A DNA stretch of 64,000 nucleotides. It comes from Limonium bicolor. Lineage: Eukaryota > Streptophyta > Magnoliopsida > Caryophyllales > Plumbaginaceae. Positions 46,848-57,825 of this stretch are shown here, in pieces. Every line of letters starts with the position of its first letter. Position 1 is the first letter of the stretch. Location: assembly GCA_023374045.1 (NCBI GenBank), contig CM041778.1, positions 402,440,438-402,504,437 on the forward strand, in the 5' to 3' direction. The notes below the pieces were generated by a model. That model saw only the letters and a program-made list of their open reading frames with translations, was not told the origin of the DNA and made no database searches. The translations under genes and the position numbers were made by a program.

Positions 46848-47390
46848 GGGTTGGGAACTCAGAGATCAGGTTGACTGTGTTGAACCAGGCTCAAGCGAAG
46901 AGCAATGGGATGGTCATCACAGGTATAACTACTAGCCTGATTTATTACCTTGGAAGTAATGCCTGAGAATCTTAGAATCTACTCTATGGTTTCAGGCACG
47001 TTCTTAATTAATGAGGTGGAAGCCACTGTTCTGTTTGATTCTGGAGCCTCCCATTCATTCGTATCCCAGGAATTCCATGCTAAGATAGATGCCCCCCACA
47101 GAGTATCCATGACTGCTCAGTTTTATTGCCATCCAGAGAGTTAATCAAGTGCAGTAAGCAATGTAAGGACTTGAATATACGCATCAAGGGAGCAGATTTT
47201 CTCTTTGATGCCATTGTCTTCCCTGGCATGGGGTTCGACATAATTGTGGGCATGGACACACTACAGCGATATAGAGGTAGGCTGCACTGTGCAGAGCATC
47301 GCCTCCTCTTGAAGTCAGCTACAGGGATCACAGTATCATACCGAATACAACCAAGCCAGCCCGACTGTGAAGGTTGTATCGGCATTATCC
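46848..47390 (+). CDS. Aspartic protease (PR) of G, with a candidate intron at 46923-46995
   Basis: Retropepsin that processes the polyprotein. Active-site loop [10 protein letters not shown] is in phase 3 (about 47030-47060). The flap/C-terminal part [11 protein letters not shown] follows in phase 2 after a shift near 47140. Upstream, 46848-46922 is open (words [11 protein letters not shown]) and ends ATCACA G. The 73-bp stretch 46923-46995 (GTATAA...TTTCAG) can be removed to join it in phase to GC ACG TTC before the active site. A candidate acceptor CGTTGTAG at 46840-46847 could take a donor in gag, which would skip the AlkB segment. Confidence 0.75.
46923..46995 (+). other. Candidate short intron 4 in PR
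   Basis: 73 bp, ACAG|GTATAACTACTAG... to GGTTTCAG|GC. Joining keeps the phase and gives a Gly-Thr-Phe-Leu word typical before chromovirus protease. The unspliced frame is also open from 46950, so splicing is plausible but not forced. Confidence 0.5.
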
Positions 47391-48240
47391 CTGATGAAGG
47401 AGGTGTCCAAGGGAGCGACCGCCTACTACTGTTATGCCCAGGATCTGAGGACAGATTCGAAGTTCAAGAGTGACGTACCTGTTGTGTCGGAGTACCCCGA
47501 CGTTTTTCCGGAGGAGTTACCTGGACTACCACCATTGAGGGAGGTTGAGTTCAACATCGACCTCATACCTGGTACAGGACCGATTGCCAAAGCACCATAC
47601 CGGATGGGCCCTGCGGAGATGGTGGAATTGAAGAAACAACTGCAGGAGTTACTAGATAAGGGTTTCATCCGACCCAGTGTCTCACCTTGGGGTGCTCCTG
47701 TGCTGTTCGTCAAGAAGAAGGACGGAAGCATGAGATTATGTATTGACTACAGGGAGTTGAATAATGTCACGATCAAGAATAAGTACCCACTGCCCAGGAT
47801 CGATGACTTGTTCGACCAGCTGAGGGGAGCTAAGGTGTTCTCTAAAATTGATCTGCGTTCCGGGTATCATCAGATAGCTGTAGCTGAGTCAGATATAGAG
47901 AAGATAGCCTTCCGGACCAGATACGGCCACTATGAGTTCACAGTGATGCCGTTTGGACTGACCAATGCACCGGCGAGATTTATGGATTTGATGCAGAGAG
48001 TCTTCCAAGCCCAGCTAGATAAGTCAGTGGTTTGTATTCATAGACGACATTCTGATCTTCTCCAAGAGCAAAGAGGGACACGAGAAGCATTTGAGGACAG
48101 TCTTGCAGACTCTGAGAGAGAGGCAACTCTATGCCAAGTTCAGCAAGTGCGAATTCTGGCTGGACAAGGTATCATTTCTTGGTCATGTGATCTCAGCTGA
48201 GGGAGTTTCAGTGGACCCCAGCTAAAATTGAGGCGGTAAA
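47391..48240 (+). CDS. Reverse transcriptase of G
   Basis: RNA-dependent DNA polymerase of the Ty3/gypsy type. Main frame is phase 3 to 48200, with [13 protein letters not shown], the finger region [31 protein letters not shown] (first catalytic Asp) and [10 protein letters not shown]. The catalytic FIDD box (48037-48048) is present but one phase away (phase 1), so a single-base type indel lies just upstream, at about 48020-48035. After it the normal RT connection continues through the other phase to about 48240. All catalytic residues are therefore present although the frame is broken. Confidence 0.9.
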
Positions 48241-49074
48241 GAGCTGGCACAAACCTCGCTCAGTGACTGAGATTCGGAGCTTCCTTGGGTTGGCTGGCTA
48301 TTATAGACGCTTTGTGAAGGATTTCTCCAGGCTAGCCAAGCCCTTAACCTCTCTGATGAAGAAGGATAGCCCGTTTGTATGGACAGAGGCATGTGAGGCC
48401 TCCTTTCAGGCACTGAAGGATGCTCTGACCACAAGCTCCTGTATTGGTGATCCCCGAGGGAAATGAGGGATTCGAGGTTTACTTGTGATGCTTCGGCAAG
48501 GGGGGGATCGGTGAGTATTGATGCAAAATGTAGAGTCGTGCTTACGCTTCTCGACAGCTGAAGAAGCACGAAGAAATTATCCCACATGACCTTGAGTCCT
48601 CGCCTGCCTGAAGATCTGGCACTAGGAGTACTGAGACAGTGATGATGATGATCGAGAATGAGATGAGGAATGATGATGGAATGCTGGACAGAGTGATTGA
48701 GACAAAGCAGAAAGAGAGTCGCTGACACGAGACAGAAGAGGAGAAGAGCGCACATGATGAGATCAGACATGATACAGCCATAGAGACATGGCGACTCATA
48801 TGGAGCCACGGTCCGAATTATGACAGATCATAAGAGTTTGAAATACATCTGGACCCAGAAGGAGCTGAACTTGAGACAGCGACGGTGGATCGAGCTACTA
48901 GCTGATTATGATATCGACCTCCAGTACACTGAGGGTAAAGGTAATGTCGTGGCAGACGCTCTGAGCAGAAGAGCATATTCACTTCTTGCTCTCATAGAGA
49001 CGACCACGATAGCTGAGGAGTATATGCAGCTCAGGATAGTGATGTGTATCTACAGGGTATCAGGCAGAAATTAG
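48241..49074 (+). CDS. RNase H region of G, disrupted in the middle
   Basis: Degrades the RNA strand during reverse transcription. The RT-RH connection (48263-48466: [27 protein letters not shown]) is intact. The first RNase H Asp lies in CDAS at 48484-48495. [10 protein letters not shown] (from 48822) and the last Asp in ADALSRR (about 48952-48972) are intact. Between 48500 and 48820 the phase changes repeatedly, and 48625-48810 is GA/GATGA-rich sequence with no match to RNase H. Confidence 0.8.
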
Positions 49075-49081
49075 CAGATGG

Positions 49082-50268
49082 TTGACTGATGGTCTGAAGT
49101 ATGACTACGAGCTAGACAGCGAGGGACACCTTCGGGTCAGGGGCAGACTCTGTGTTCCTCAGGATGCGACAGAACTTCAGACCAGGATTCTCTCTGAAGC
49201 TCATTCCTCTACATTGTCAGTACATCCTGGAGCCACCAAGATGTACAAGGATTTAAAGAAGCTATTCTGGTGGAGCGGGATGAAGAGGGATGTAGCAGAC
49301 TTCGTCTCGCGATGTCTCACCTGTCAGAAGGTGAAGTTCGAGCATCGACGACCAGGAGGCCAGATTCAGTCGTTACCGGTACCGTGCTGGAAGTTTGACG
49401 ATATTAGTATGGATTTTGTGGTCGGTCTCCCTCCAGCCAGAGGTGGATTGAACACAATTGGGGTGATAGTCGATAGGCTAACTAAGACAGCTAAGTTTAT
49501 ACCTATCAAGGACACATGGAAGGTGCCCAAACTAGCTGAGGTGTTCACCACAGAGCACATCCGGTACCATGGGGTACCGAAGACGATCGTCTCCGATCGT
49601 GATGCACGTTTCCTTAGTAGATTTTGGCGTCAGGTACAGGAGGCATTTGGTACTCAGTTGCGACTTAGCACAGCCTTCCACCCTCAGACAGATGGGCAGA
49701 CCGAGAGGACGATTCAGACACTGGAAGATATGTTGAGAGCGGTCGCCTTAGACTATCAGGGGAGTTGGATAGAGCGTCTACACTTGGTAGAGTTCTCCTA
49801 CAACAATTCCTATCACTCGTCTATCGGCATGGCCCCATTTCAGGCTCTGTATGGCAGACCGTGCCGGACACCTTTGTCATGGAGTGACCTGCTGAGACAG
49901 TTTTGATTGGCCCAGAGTATATTCAGAGACTGCAGGATGACATCAGAGTTATTCAGCAGCACATGAGGGCAGCGCAGTCTAGGCAGAAATCTTACGGGGA
50001 TCAGCGTACCAGAGAGCTTGAATTTCAGATCAGTGATATGGTTTTCCTACGAGTGTCTCCGATGAGAGGTATCTTCAGATTTGGGATGAGAGGGAAGCTA
50101 AGCCCTAAGTATGTTGGTCCGTACAGGATTACGGAGCGCGTGGGCCCAGCAGCGTATCGACTAGACCTACCAGCGGAGTTGGGGAAGGTACATGACGTGT
50201 TTCATGTATCTCAGCTGAAGAAGTATGTACCTGACCCTTCTCACGTGCTACAGCCAGAGAGATTAGAG
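49082..50268 (+). CDS. Integrase of G (core plus GPY/F module)
   Basis: Inserts the element's cDNA into chromosomes. Zinc-binding HHCC region: His residues near the start (HSSTLSVH) and CLTC at about 49315. Catalytic Asp in MDFVVGLP at 49412-49414, second Asp in SDRDARF at 49595-49597, Glu at 49703-49705, exactly 35 residues between the last two (D,D35E). The frame is open to 49906 and overlaps the next ORF at 49903; a 1-2-base indel near 49890 separates the two. The C-terminal part has the chromovirus GPYRITERVGPAAYRLDLP module and the HDVFHVSQLKKYVPDP word. Confidence 0.92.
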
Positions 50269-50448
50269 ATTGAACCTACACTGAGATATGAGGAGACTCC
50301 CATACAGATCCTGGACACGAAGGTCCGGGAAACGAGAGGCAGATCAGTCAAGCTGGTGAAGGTTCTTTGGGAGCATCATGGGGTTGAAGAAGCTACTTGG
50401 GAGTCTGAGGACTCTATGAGAGTGAAGTACCCACACCTATTCCCATGA
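50269..50448 (+). CDS. Chromodomain-like tail of G integrase
   Basis: Last ~60 residues, in phase with the second integrase ORF (49903-50448): PIQILDTKVRETRG, LVKVLWEHHG, EEATWESEDSM, ending YPHLFP. This is the group II chromodomain-like form of plant Tekay-type chromoviruses, which lacks some aromatic cage residues (family knowledge). It probably biases insertion to heterochromatin. Confidence 0.8.
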   Translation: MEPTLRYEETPIQILDTKVRETRGRSVKLVKVLWEHHGVEEATWESEDSMRVKYPHLFP

Positions 50449-50519
50449 TATTTCCTTGTATTCTTGCCTTTACTGGGTTCTTGTTCATAGCGGTACGAGG
50501 GCGTACCTTGGCTCTTTTC

Positions 50520-50530
50520 GGGGGGGGGGG
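50520..50530 (+). other. G11 homopolymer after the pol stop
   Basis: About eleven consecutive G between the pol stop and the LTR. It is not at the LTR edge, so it is not the standard PPT; length is uncertain because homopolymers are often misread. Confidence 0.5.
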
Positions 50531-50839
50531 TAGTGCATACTCTTCCTTCGTCACCTCATCCAGATTATGCCCTGTTTGTTTGTTAGTAGAATGATGGAGA
50601 GGTGTATGCATGTACTTGATTCATACATTGTGTGATTCTTGATTTCTGTTTATGAAAATCTTGGTTTTGGCCTGACGATGAATAATCTTGCGTGGAATTT
50701 GGAAATGGAAATGAGTGGAAATGGATGTGGGAGAAGTTACAATTGGTATGGAATTTTGGTTGGGATTGTTATTGGATGAATATTCTGGTAATTTTTGACA
50801 GCACACCTGATGTGGTGTGAGTAGCTATTAGTTGGTGAT

Positions 50840-50876
50840 AAACTTCGGGACGAAGTTTCTTTTAAGGGGGATATAC
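50840..50876 (+). other. G hairpin and polypurine tract
   Basis: Arms AAACTTCG (50840-50847) and CGAAGTTT (50851-50858), loop GGA, then CTTTTAAGGGGGATATAC and the LTR start at 50877. A and B have AACTTTG/CAAAGTT arms at the same place. Confidence 0.85.
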
Positions 50877-53800
50877 TGAAATACCCCTAAATTAATTTAA
50901 ATTAATTTAGGGGATTTCTTTTATTAAAAATTTAATTATTATATGGAATTATGAATATTAATTATTATATGGAATTGTGGAATTTATTTAGGGGTTTCTC
51001 CTATTTAACCCTAATTATTATACATTATTATATAGTATTATGAATTTAATAATAAGATTTATAAGTCAATAAATCTTGGGAAAATTTCTAAACACTCCAA
51101 ATATGTTATAAAGATTTTAGGAAGCGTTGGAACATTGTTTTGAAACATAAAAGTCAATATAAGATTCTAGAAACCTTAAAGCTTATTAAGCCTTGTTAGA
51201 GTTGACTTTTTGAGAATGGTCAAACCAGGCCATGAAACCTATACCAATAAATAGGTTATGAAAAACCATGAAGATCGATAAAAAGAACGTTAAAAACGGA
51301 TCATCCTAGCCAAAGTTATGATAAATTGAAGTTTAGAGCCAAAATTTTGAAGGATGCTGACGTGTCCAGGACACGTGTCGCGCCCAGTCAGCACCCGACA
51401 CTTAACCGTTTGATTTTCCCAGCGGTTTTGGCATGTCGAGGGTCGATCTTTAGACACCTATATCTTTTTCCCTACTCCACCATTTGGTATGCCGTTTGTT
51501 TCATTCGATTCTCCTATCTTTCCTCTTTCCAACCATTACTCACACACCATCTAACTCCTTCTACAATGATCGGAAAGTTGATCCAAAGTTGCCTCCTCGC
51601 GAGTTCGTAACCCAGAACTGCAGTTTTCCTGAAAACGGGTAAACTTCGTCACGCCATAACTTCTTCATTTCTCGTCCAAATTTCTTGTTCTTTAGCTTGT
51701 TTTGAAGATCTCTAATCCCTCTATAACTTTCATGTTGATGGCCAGGCTGATTCGCACTGGGTTGGGAGATAAATCTGTCTAAAGTTGCCCACTCGATCAC
51801 GGCGGTAATTCTGCCCAGTTTCATCCTGAACCAACTAGGTAAACTCGGATCTTGTGAGATCTATAACTTTCTCCCTAGTTCATCAAAATCAATGATTCTT
51901 CCACTAGCATCTAGAGTTACATGTCTAGTTTGGATTGTGATAGGTTACATGAATCGAATCTCTCTCAGTTGGTGCGAGTTGATTCGAGAAGAGGCGTACC
52001 TGAAACGCGCATAAAATACCGATTCCAGAATTGTCGACTTGGTTGGTTACCCCGATTAATGCAATTCCGGTAAGCTTCTGGTCAAATTGTTCCATTGATG
52101 CCATTCGAAATTTCATCACCGATCAAACCCACATGCCAATTTAGCCTATTATGCATTACAATGGGAGAATTTGTAGGAATTGCAACCGAATTAAGTTCTG
52201 TACCGAAATAAACCCTAACTCTCGAATCGATTTCGAAACATGGTGTATACTGCATTATAATTGGGGAAATCGGTACCATTAGAACCGGAATTTGATTACG
52301 AATCGATAGGAACAAGAATCATCGAATTTCGTTCTGTAGATTGTGAGTTATAGGGTGATTAGTACTCGGGTCGGAAGGGGAGAACGCTGAAGAACTCGAG
52401 GGTTCTGGGCCGCCCGATCGCGGTTAAAAGAAACGGACGGCCACGATTAAAACGTTTCAAAATATAAGTATAAGTTTTTATATTATTCCCAGAATAAAGT
52501 CCTAACTTGCTAGATTTATTTAATGGCCTTCCCGATTGTATTTTGACTTGAAATTTTAACCATAGATTCCTTATAAAGTCTAGTTTATTTTGATGTAAAT
52601 TAATATGAGTTTTGAGTTTTTAAACATAAGTTATGAATTTTGCAAGTTACGGGTATTATGGAATTATTTGGGTGATTTAAAAAGATATTTTTATGGAATA
52701 AAAATTTTATAATATGTCTAAAATGTTATAGTTATTATATATTAAGTTTGGGAATTTTTGGGCAAGGGTAAATAGGTTTAAAAATTATTTTATGAGTTTT
52801 TCATAAGAATAACCTATAATATAATAAAGTTTTAATGTAACCAAATTAAAGTATGGTTGGGTAATTAACTTTTTAGGATGGGGAAAATAATTAAACCTAA
52901 ATTAACATTTTACATCAGTATGTTTATAAATATTTTGGGTGTTATCTTTTCGGTGAAGTAAAAGTTGTTTACACATAAATATATTTATATGAGAAGAATA
53001 AAATAGGGACTTATATTAAATCGAGGTATTAAACTAAACTACATATTATTATTATGGAGGTTAATATGCTTAATTAAACTAGGGCAAAACTTTATTTTAT
53101 AAACCATATATCAGTTGTGGAGTTGTCTAAAAGATATTAGATATAATTAAATACAATAAGAATTTCTTAAAGAATGTTTGGATAAATCCTAAGAAAAATA
53201 TAAGTGTATATATAAATACATTAGAAGTAAATAAAAGAAGTAACATTCCTTATGGGAAACATATTAAGAGGGAAAAATTGGGATAAACCTAATTCCTACG
53301 TGGCAATTAAAAATATTAAGGTTAGTGTATGTAGAATATAAAGAATAATTAGGGAAAGAAGTAGATAAAAATAAATAATAGAATAGAAATAAATGTAATA
53401 GAAAGATAAGTATAAATAGGATATCTATTAGGGGGAAATACACATCCTAAACCTTAATAGGGGTCAAAGTAAGTAGCCAATCGTAACCCAAGGGATTAAT
53501 TAAAACAAACCTATAATCAGGAGTGGGAAAATGAGAGTAAGATAAGTTTACATTAAAAATTTAATTACGAGATCTAGCCAGTTCCCTAGGAGGGAGTAAC
53601 TGTAAAACGAAACTATAGACTAATAAGAATGGGGGATGTGTAGCATTATAGTGCCTTAACTAATCAATACTTGGAATACTTTAATTATAGGTGATTAGTG
53701 GAAGTAGTTCGCATTTTCAAGTTTGGTTGCTGCTTCTACATATACCAGGTACGATTTCTCGTACTCAGATACTTTTGGTGACGAACTTCTTGGAATGTTT

Positions 53801-53939
53801 TGAAACGCTAACTGAGCTTGAATGAATCTCGAAAGGGAACTGTTGTGTGACTAACTCAGCTTGATGTGACTAACTGGACCTTGAATGTACAATTCACATG
53901 ATCATTGGTTCTCCTTATCTGGTTACCTCATTAGATATT

Positions 53940-54006
53940 AACTGCTGAGGGTTTACGCTTCTGCACTCTGTAGGACTGAGTGTTTTGGTATTGCGCTCGT
54001 GCAGTT
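53940..54006 (+). other. Conserved ~67-nt inverted-repeat motif (copy in G 3' LTR)
   Basis: Same outer arms AACTGC/GCAGTT as the 5' LTR copy; one substitution in the inner loop (CTGTAGG for CTATAGG), matching A. Confidence 0.7.
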
Positions 54007-54118
54007 ATTAATCTAGTGGGAATATGGGAATGTTGATCTTGGTAAATTCTTCTTTCGACTATGGATATCATTTCAACCATGAGCTGAGTCTTTGTTGTGA
54101 TGTGCGCACATCTTCACC

Positions 54119-54262
54119 GGTAAACAGCGAGGGGCTGTATATCCCCTGTCCAATCGGACGTGGTAAACAGCGAGGGGCTGTATATCCCCTGTCCAGACGG
54201 ACGTTGTAAACAGCGAGGGGCTGTATATCCCCTGTCCTATCGGACGTAGTCAACAGCGAGCC
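54119..54262 (+). repeat. 43-bp tandem repeat with hairpin core (G 3' LTR)
   Basis: Same three units plus partial fourth as at 43443-43585. Confidence 0.9.
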
Positions 54263-55432
54263 ATCTCTTCCAATTGGTTTCATTCCACCCTCGAGTTGTT
54301 AGTTCTTGGATTCCTTCTTTCCTTTCCTAGTCCTTGTGACTACTTGGGTTGTTCTACTCTTACTGGAACTTAATCTAACTTAAGCATGGGATGTTCACTA
54401 ACTCCTGGTGTGGTTTTAACTGACTAACTTTATCTTTATTGTTGACTATCTCTATTACTTGCTTGTTGCTTTGACTTGGTGATTTGAAGTGCCTTGTCCC
54501 TCTGCTTGGTTTTTAAGAGTTTCTTTCTAAGTTTCTATATTGTTAAAGATATGTTTTAATTCTTGTTATGAGGATTGTACCAGTTCCATTCCAGGGGGAA
54601 CTGACTCACCCCTTCCAGGGTGGGCTGCTTGGTTTCATCATGCAGGTACGAATTGTTGTACAGGTGGCCACGAAGAGGGTGAGTGTATGGATGGGAATTA
54701 GGAATTTTGGAGAGCTATTGTATCTTGTTATTATTACTTTTATGTGATGTTTTCTCGAGTTCAGACCGTAGCTTTTGTAATATCATAAGTTGTAATTGGT
54801 GAGGTTTGGTGCCGGGTGTTTGGAACCCGATGATCTGTAATCGCCTTAGTGTTTATTTCCGCTGCATTTATGTTAAATAGGGGCGTTACAGGTTATGGCA
54901 AAATTTTGGTAGAAAAACGAGTGTTTAAAGATGACTTAGTGTATTGGAGAACCTAGTGTTTGTACTGTTGTTTAGAGTTGAGCGATAGTCTTGAAATGGC
55001 ATTTGGAGAACTAGAGGAAAGGAGGTAAAAATCTGTAGCATAGGAGTATTGAAATGCTTTGGAAAAGCTAGAAAAGAGCAAGTGTGCAAGACTTAGGAAA
55101 TGAGAGTTGGACTTGGGTTTTTAGAAGTGCTTTTATGTAGGAATGGTTTGCAATGGTCATTGATGGATTTGGTGAGGTTGTTGGTAAGAGGTAAAAACAA
55201 GCAAGAAGAAGTTAGAAATGCAAAAGAGTGAAAAATGCAAAATGAGAGAACTTGGATTGTTGAATTTGAACAAGAATTGGAGTAGGGATTTAACCAGGAT
55301 TTGAGGTGGTTTAGAGCATGTTTTAGGGTGATTAATTATGTGGAAAACTTGTGGGAAGACTAGGGAAATATTAAGGGTGGTTTAAGGATTGATTAGGGGC
55401 TGAAAAATAATGTAAGTTGCAGGTTTTAGCAG

Positions 55433-55687
55433 GGTCCGGGACCTAGTCCTTGGACAGAGTCCTGGACCACCCACTAAAAATAGGCCGAGAGTTCTTGCAG
55501 CACTTGGTCCGGGACTTGAGGGGATGGACAAGGTCCCGGACCACCCATGAATATGTAGCAGAGAGTTAGAACCATTGTTTGGTCCGGGACTTGACCTAGG
55601 TACAAGGTCCCGGACCACATGTTATTTTCACCCGAGAGTTTCACAATGCATGGTCCGGGACTATAGGTAGGGACCAAGTCCCGGACC
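55433..55687. repeat. GGTCCGGGAC / GTCCCGGACC hairpin array (A 3' LTR)
   Basis: Four units, same as 31077-31331, with a few substitutions (unit 1 has TCCTGGACC for TCCCGGACC). Confidence 0.85.
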
Positions 55688-57698
55688 ACGCCTAGAATCC
55701 TGCAGAATGTGTTTTAAGGGTTTAAAAGATGGGGGTTTGAATGGTATTGGTTTTAGATGATGCTTAGGAGTTGTTTGGTGACTTATAAAGGTCCTAAGAA
55801 TTATAAACAAGTGTTGGAAGTGAGTGAGCAAGTTAAGGAGTTAAGTACACTAAGTTAAACCGAATTAACGGGATAACGGGGGTAGGTACGAAAGTAGCAA
55901 TAATGTGCATACCGTGACACCTTAGTAATAATTGAACCATTTGACATGTAATTAGTGGTTCAAGAATATGATTCGAGAAACAAGGGTGAGCCAAAGAACA
56001 CGAGAACCCCCGGTAAAGATAAACCCGGTGAAAGGTATGATTTCCTTATGCTCTGTATCCTAACTTGGTTACCCGATTTATGTGCTTGTTTGATTGTGTG
56101 ATCACCTAACAAGATAAATGCACGAATCGGATTGTGTGTACTCTCTTGTGTTTGTATTGTATCGTTTGTGGTTGGATTGTATTCATTTAATCAAAGTTTG
56201 TATAATTCATGAAATGTGGATTGAGAATGAATTGCTTGATTGTGATTGTGTTTGGGTAGTGCGACTCATAGTTGAGTCTTGTGTGAGTAGAGACTCGTAG
56301 AAGGAGTCAAGTGTGAACTTATAAAATGGTGGAAACACACTACAACTATTGAACCCTTACGTGGTAACCTAAACCTACGAGTGCACTAGAACGTGAGAAA
56401 ACATACGGGATAGCAACCTCCCGATAAAGGTTAGAGAACCGAAACGACTAAATCCACACGATAAATATTAGTGGAAGTATATGAGTAACCTCTAAGAGGA
56501 TTGGAAAGTTGTTCAAAATACGAACCTTGAGTAAAGTAATGAATGGTAAGGGATCACCAAACCCCTTAGAAACATAGTCGAACACCAATGAGAGGAATCG
56601 ACTAACATGAGCAAGGTCCCGAACATGAGAGTATTCATATGTTGGTTGAAAACCTTAAACCTTAGAATACTAGACATTGAGGAATTCCCTAAGCCGTTAG
56701 ATGCTATCGAAAGAGATACTTCTAGGCTAATCCTTGAGATTGTGAATTGACTCCGAGAGTGGAGTTTGGGGATTTGAGTAGCCGGCAGTGAACCGGACAT
56801 TTGAGGAGCTAACTGTATAGCCCTATTTGTATTTGAGCCCGGTGGTGGGTCTTGTGCATGACCCTGCCCGGAGGTCGTGAGATCGACTTAACATGCACCT
56901 TGAGCATTGAGTATTGACTTGGGAACTTGAGTATTGAGTATTGAGTATGGAATCGAGTATGTGAGTATTGAGAATTGAGTTGTGACTTGTGGGACTTGAG
57001 AATTCGAGATGAGTGGGGATTGAGTTGAGTGTTGCAGACCTTGTTGAGATTGTGAGGAAGAGTACCCAAGGGAGTGGGTAGTACATGAGTAGTTGAGTAA
57101 GGCATGGTGAGGTAGAAACCCTCAAGCCTAATTAAAGAACATATTGAACCAACCTTTGATGTGTGCATTAGTGCTTGTGTTCAATGTCGAACTTGATTGT
57201 GAATGTACATATATAATGTATGTTGTATGCATGTTGTCTGTGATAAAATGAACCGCATGCTCTCGACCAATTAGTCGGCGTACCCTCGCTAGTACGCGGG
57301 GTATGCGGAAGTTATATTCAGTGTAAGCTGACCCCCTAGGGGGAACGTTTTTAGTGTGCAGGTACCCGAAGCGAACATGATCACTGTAAGAGACCGACAG
57401 CTAAGACAGACACCGTTCGAGAGTAGGACGGGGTTGTTATTAATATGGGTAGTGATTAAAGCAATTGTAATTGTTGTATTGTGGAATTGTAAGACCGAAA
57501 GCTAGTTGTTAAACTTGGGAATTGTAGATACTCGGTATAGAACGGATTTGATATTGTATTGTATATAATGGATATGAAGGTTGTCTTTAGTTTGAGGATT
57601 GATTAAGTGAAGGAAGTATCTTCTGTATAGGGTACTCGGTAAAAGACCCATCAGACCGATATTGTATTTGTTGTAGTATTTGTGTTTGGATTGGCCTT

Positions 57699-57720
57699 GT
57701 TAGTCACGTGGGTGACTAGC
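57699..57720 (+). other. Hairpin near the LTR 3' end (A 3' LTR)
   Basis: GTTAGTCAC, loop GTGG, GTGACTAGC, identical to 33352-33373. Confidence 0.75.
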
Positions 57721-57825
57721 GGCATTGTATCACCCGTGGTTGTAATTATTATTCCGCTGCATTATGGTTGGTAATCGAGACGGGTTAGGAGATAATGGTG
57801 TGATTACCGGTAGGGGTGTTACACA

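Larger units (their letters stand above)
40273..54889 (+). mobile_element. G: complete Ty3/gypsy chromovirus (Tekay-like) carrying an AlkB domain
   Basis: A 14.6-kb element with LTRs 40273-44214 and 50877-54889, both TG...CA. It is flanked by the 5-bp duplication GGTTA (40268-40272 and 54890-54894); the uninterrupted site is visible in A's other LTR near 30530. The order is PBS, gag with zinc knuckles, AlkB, protease, RT, RNase H, integrase, chromodomain-like tail, PPT. Pol order RT-RH-INT and the tail ending in a WE-like chromodomain motif place it in plant chromoviruses. Frameshifts are present in most domains, so this copy looks unable to make intact proteins as read. The two LTRs are very similar by eye, which suggests a recent insertion. 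Confidence 0.93.
50877..54889 (+). mobile_element. G 3' LTR (about 4.01 kb)
   Basis: Partner of 40273-44214 with the same ends. It contains an extra A-rich ~75-bp stretch at about 53330-53430 relative to the 5' LTR, the 67-nt motif at 53940-54006 and the 43-bp array at 54119-54262. Followed by the duplication GGTTA and the rest of A's LTR. Confidence 0.93.
54890..57825 (+). mobile_element. A 3' LTR, right part (after G)
   Basis: Resumes with the duplicated GGTTA and follows 30534-33476 closely to the end GGTGTTACA. The final bases read TTACACA, one extra CA compared with the 5' LTR; with that CA counted in, the right target duplication AAAAG (57826-57830) matches the left one (28874-28878). 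Holds the second GGTCCGGGAC array (55433-55687) and terminal hairpin (57699-57720). Confidence 0.9.

Noticed and set aside
48222..48809. 195-codon minus-strand ORF across RNase H of G
   Set aside because: It is antisense to the RT/RNase H region and passes through the aberrant GA-rich stretch; no known domain.
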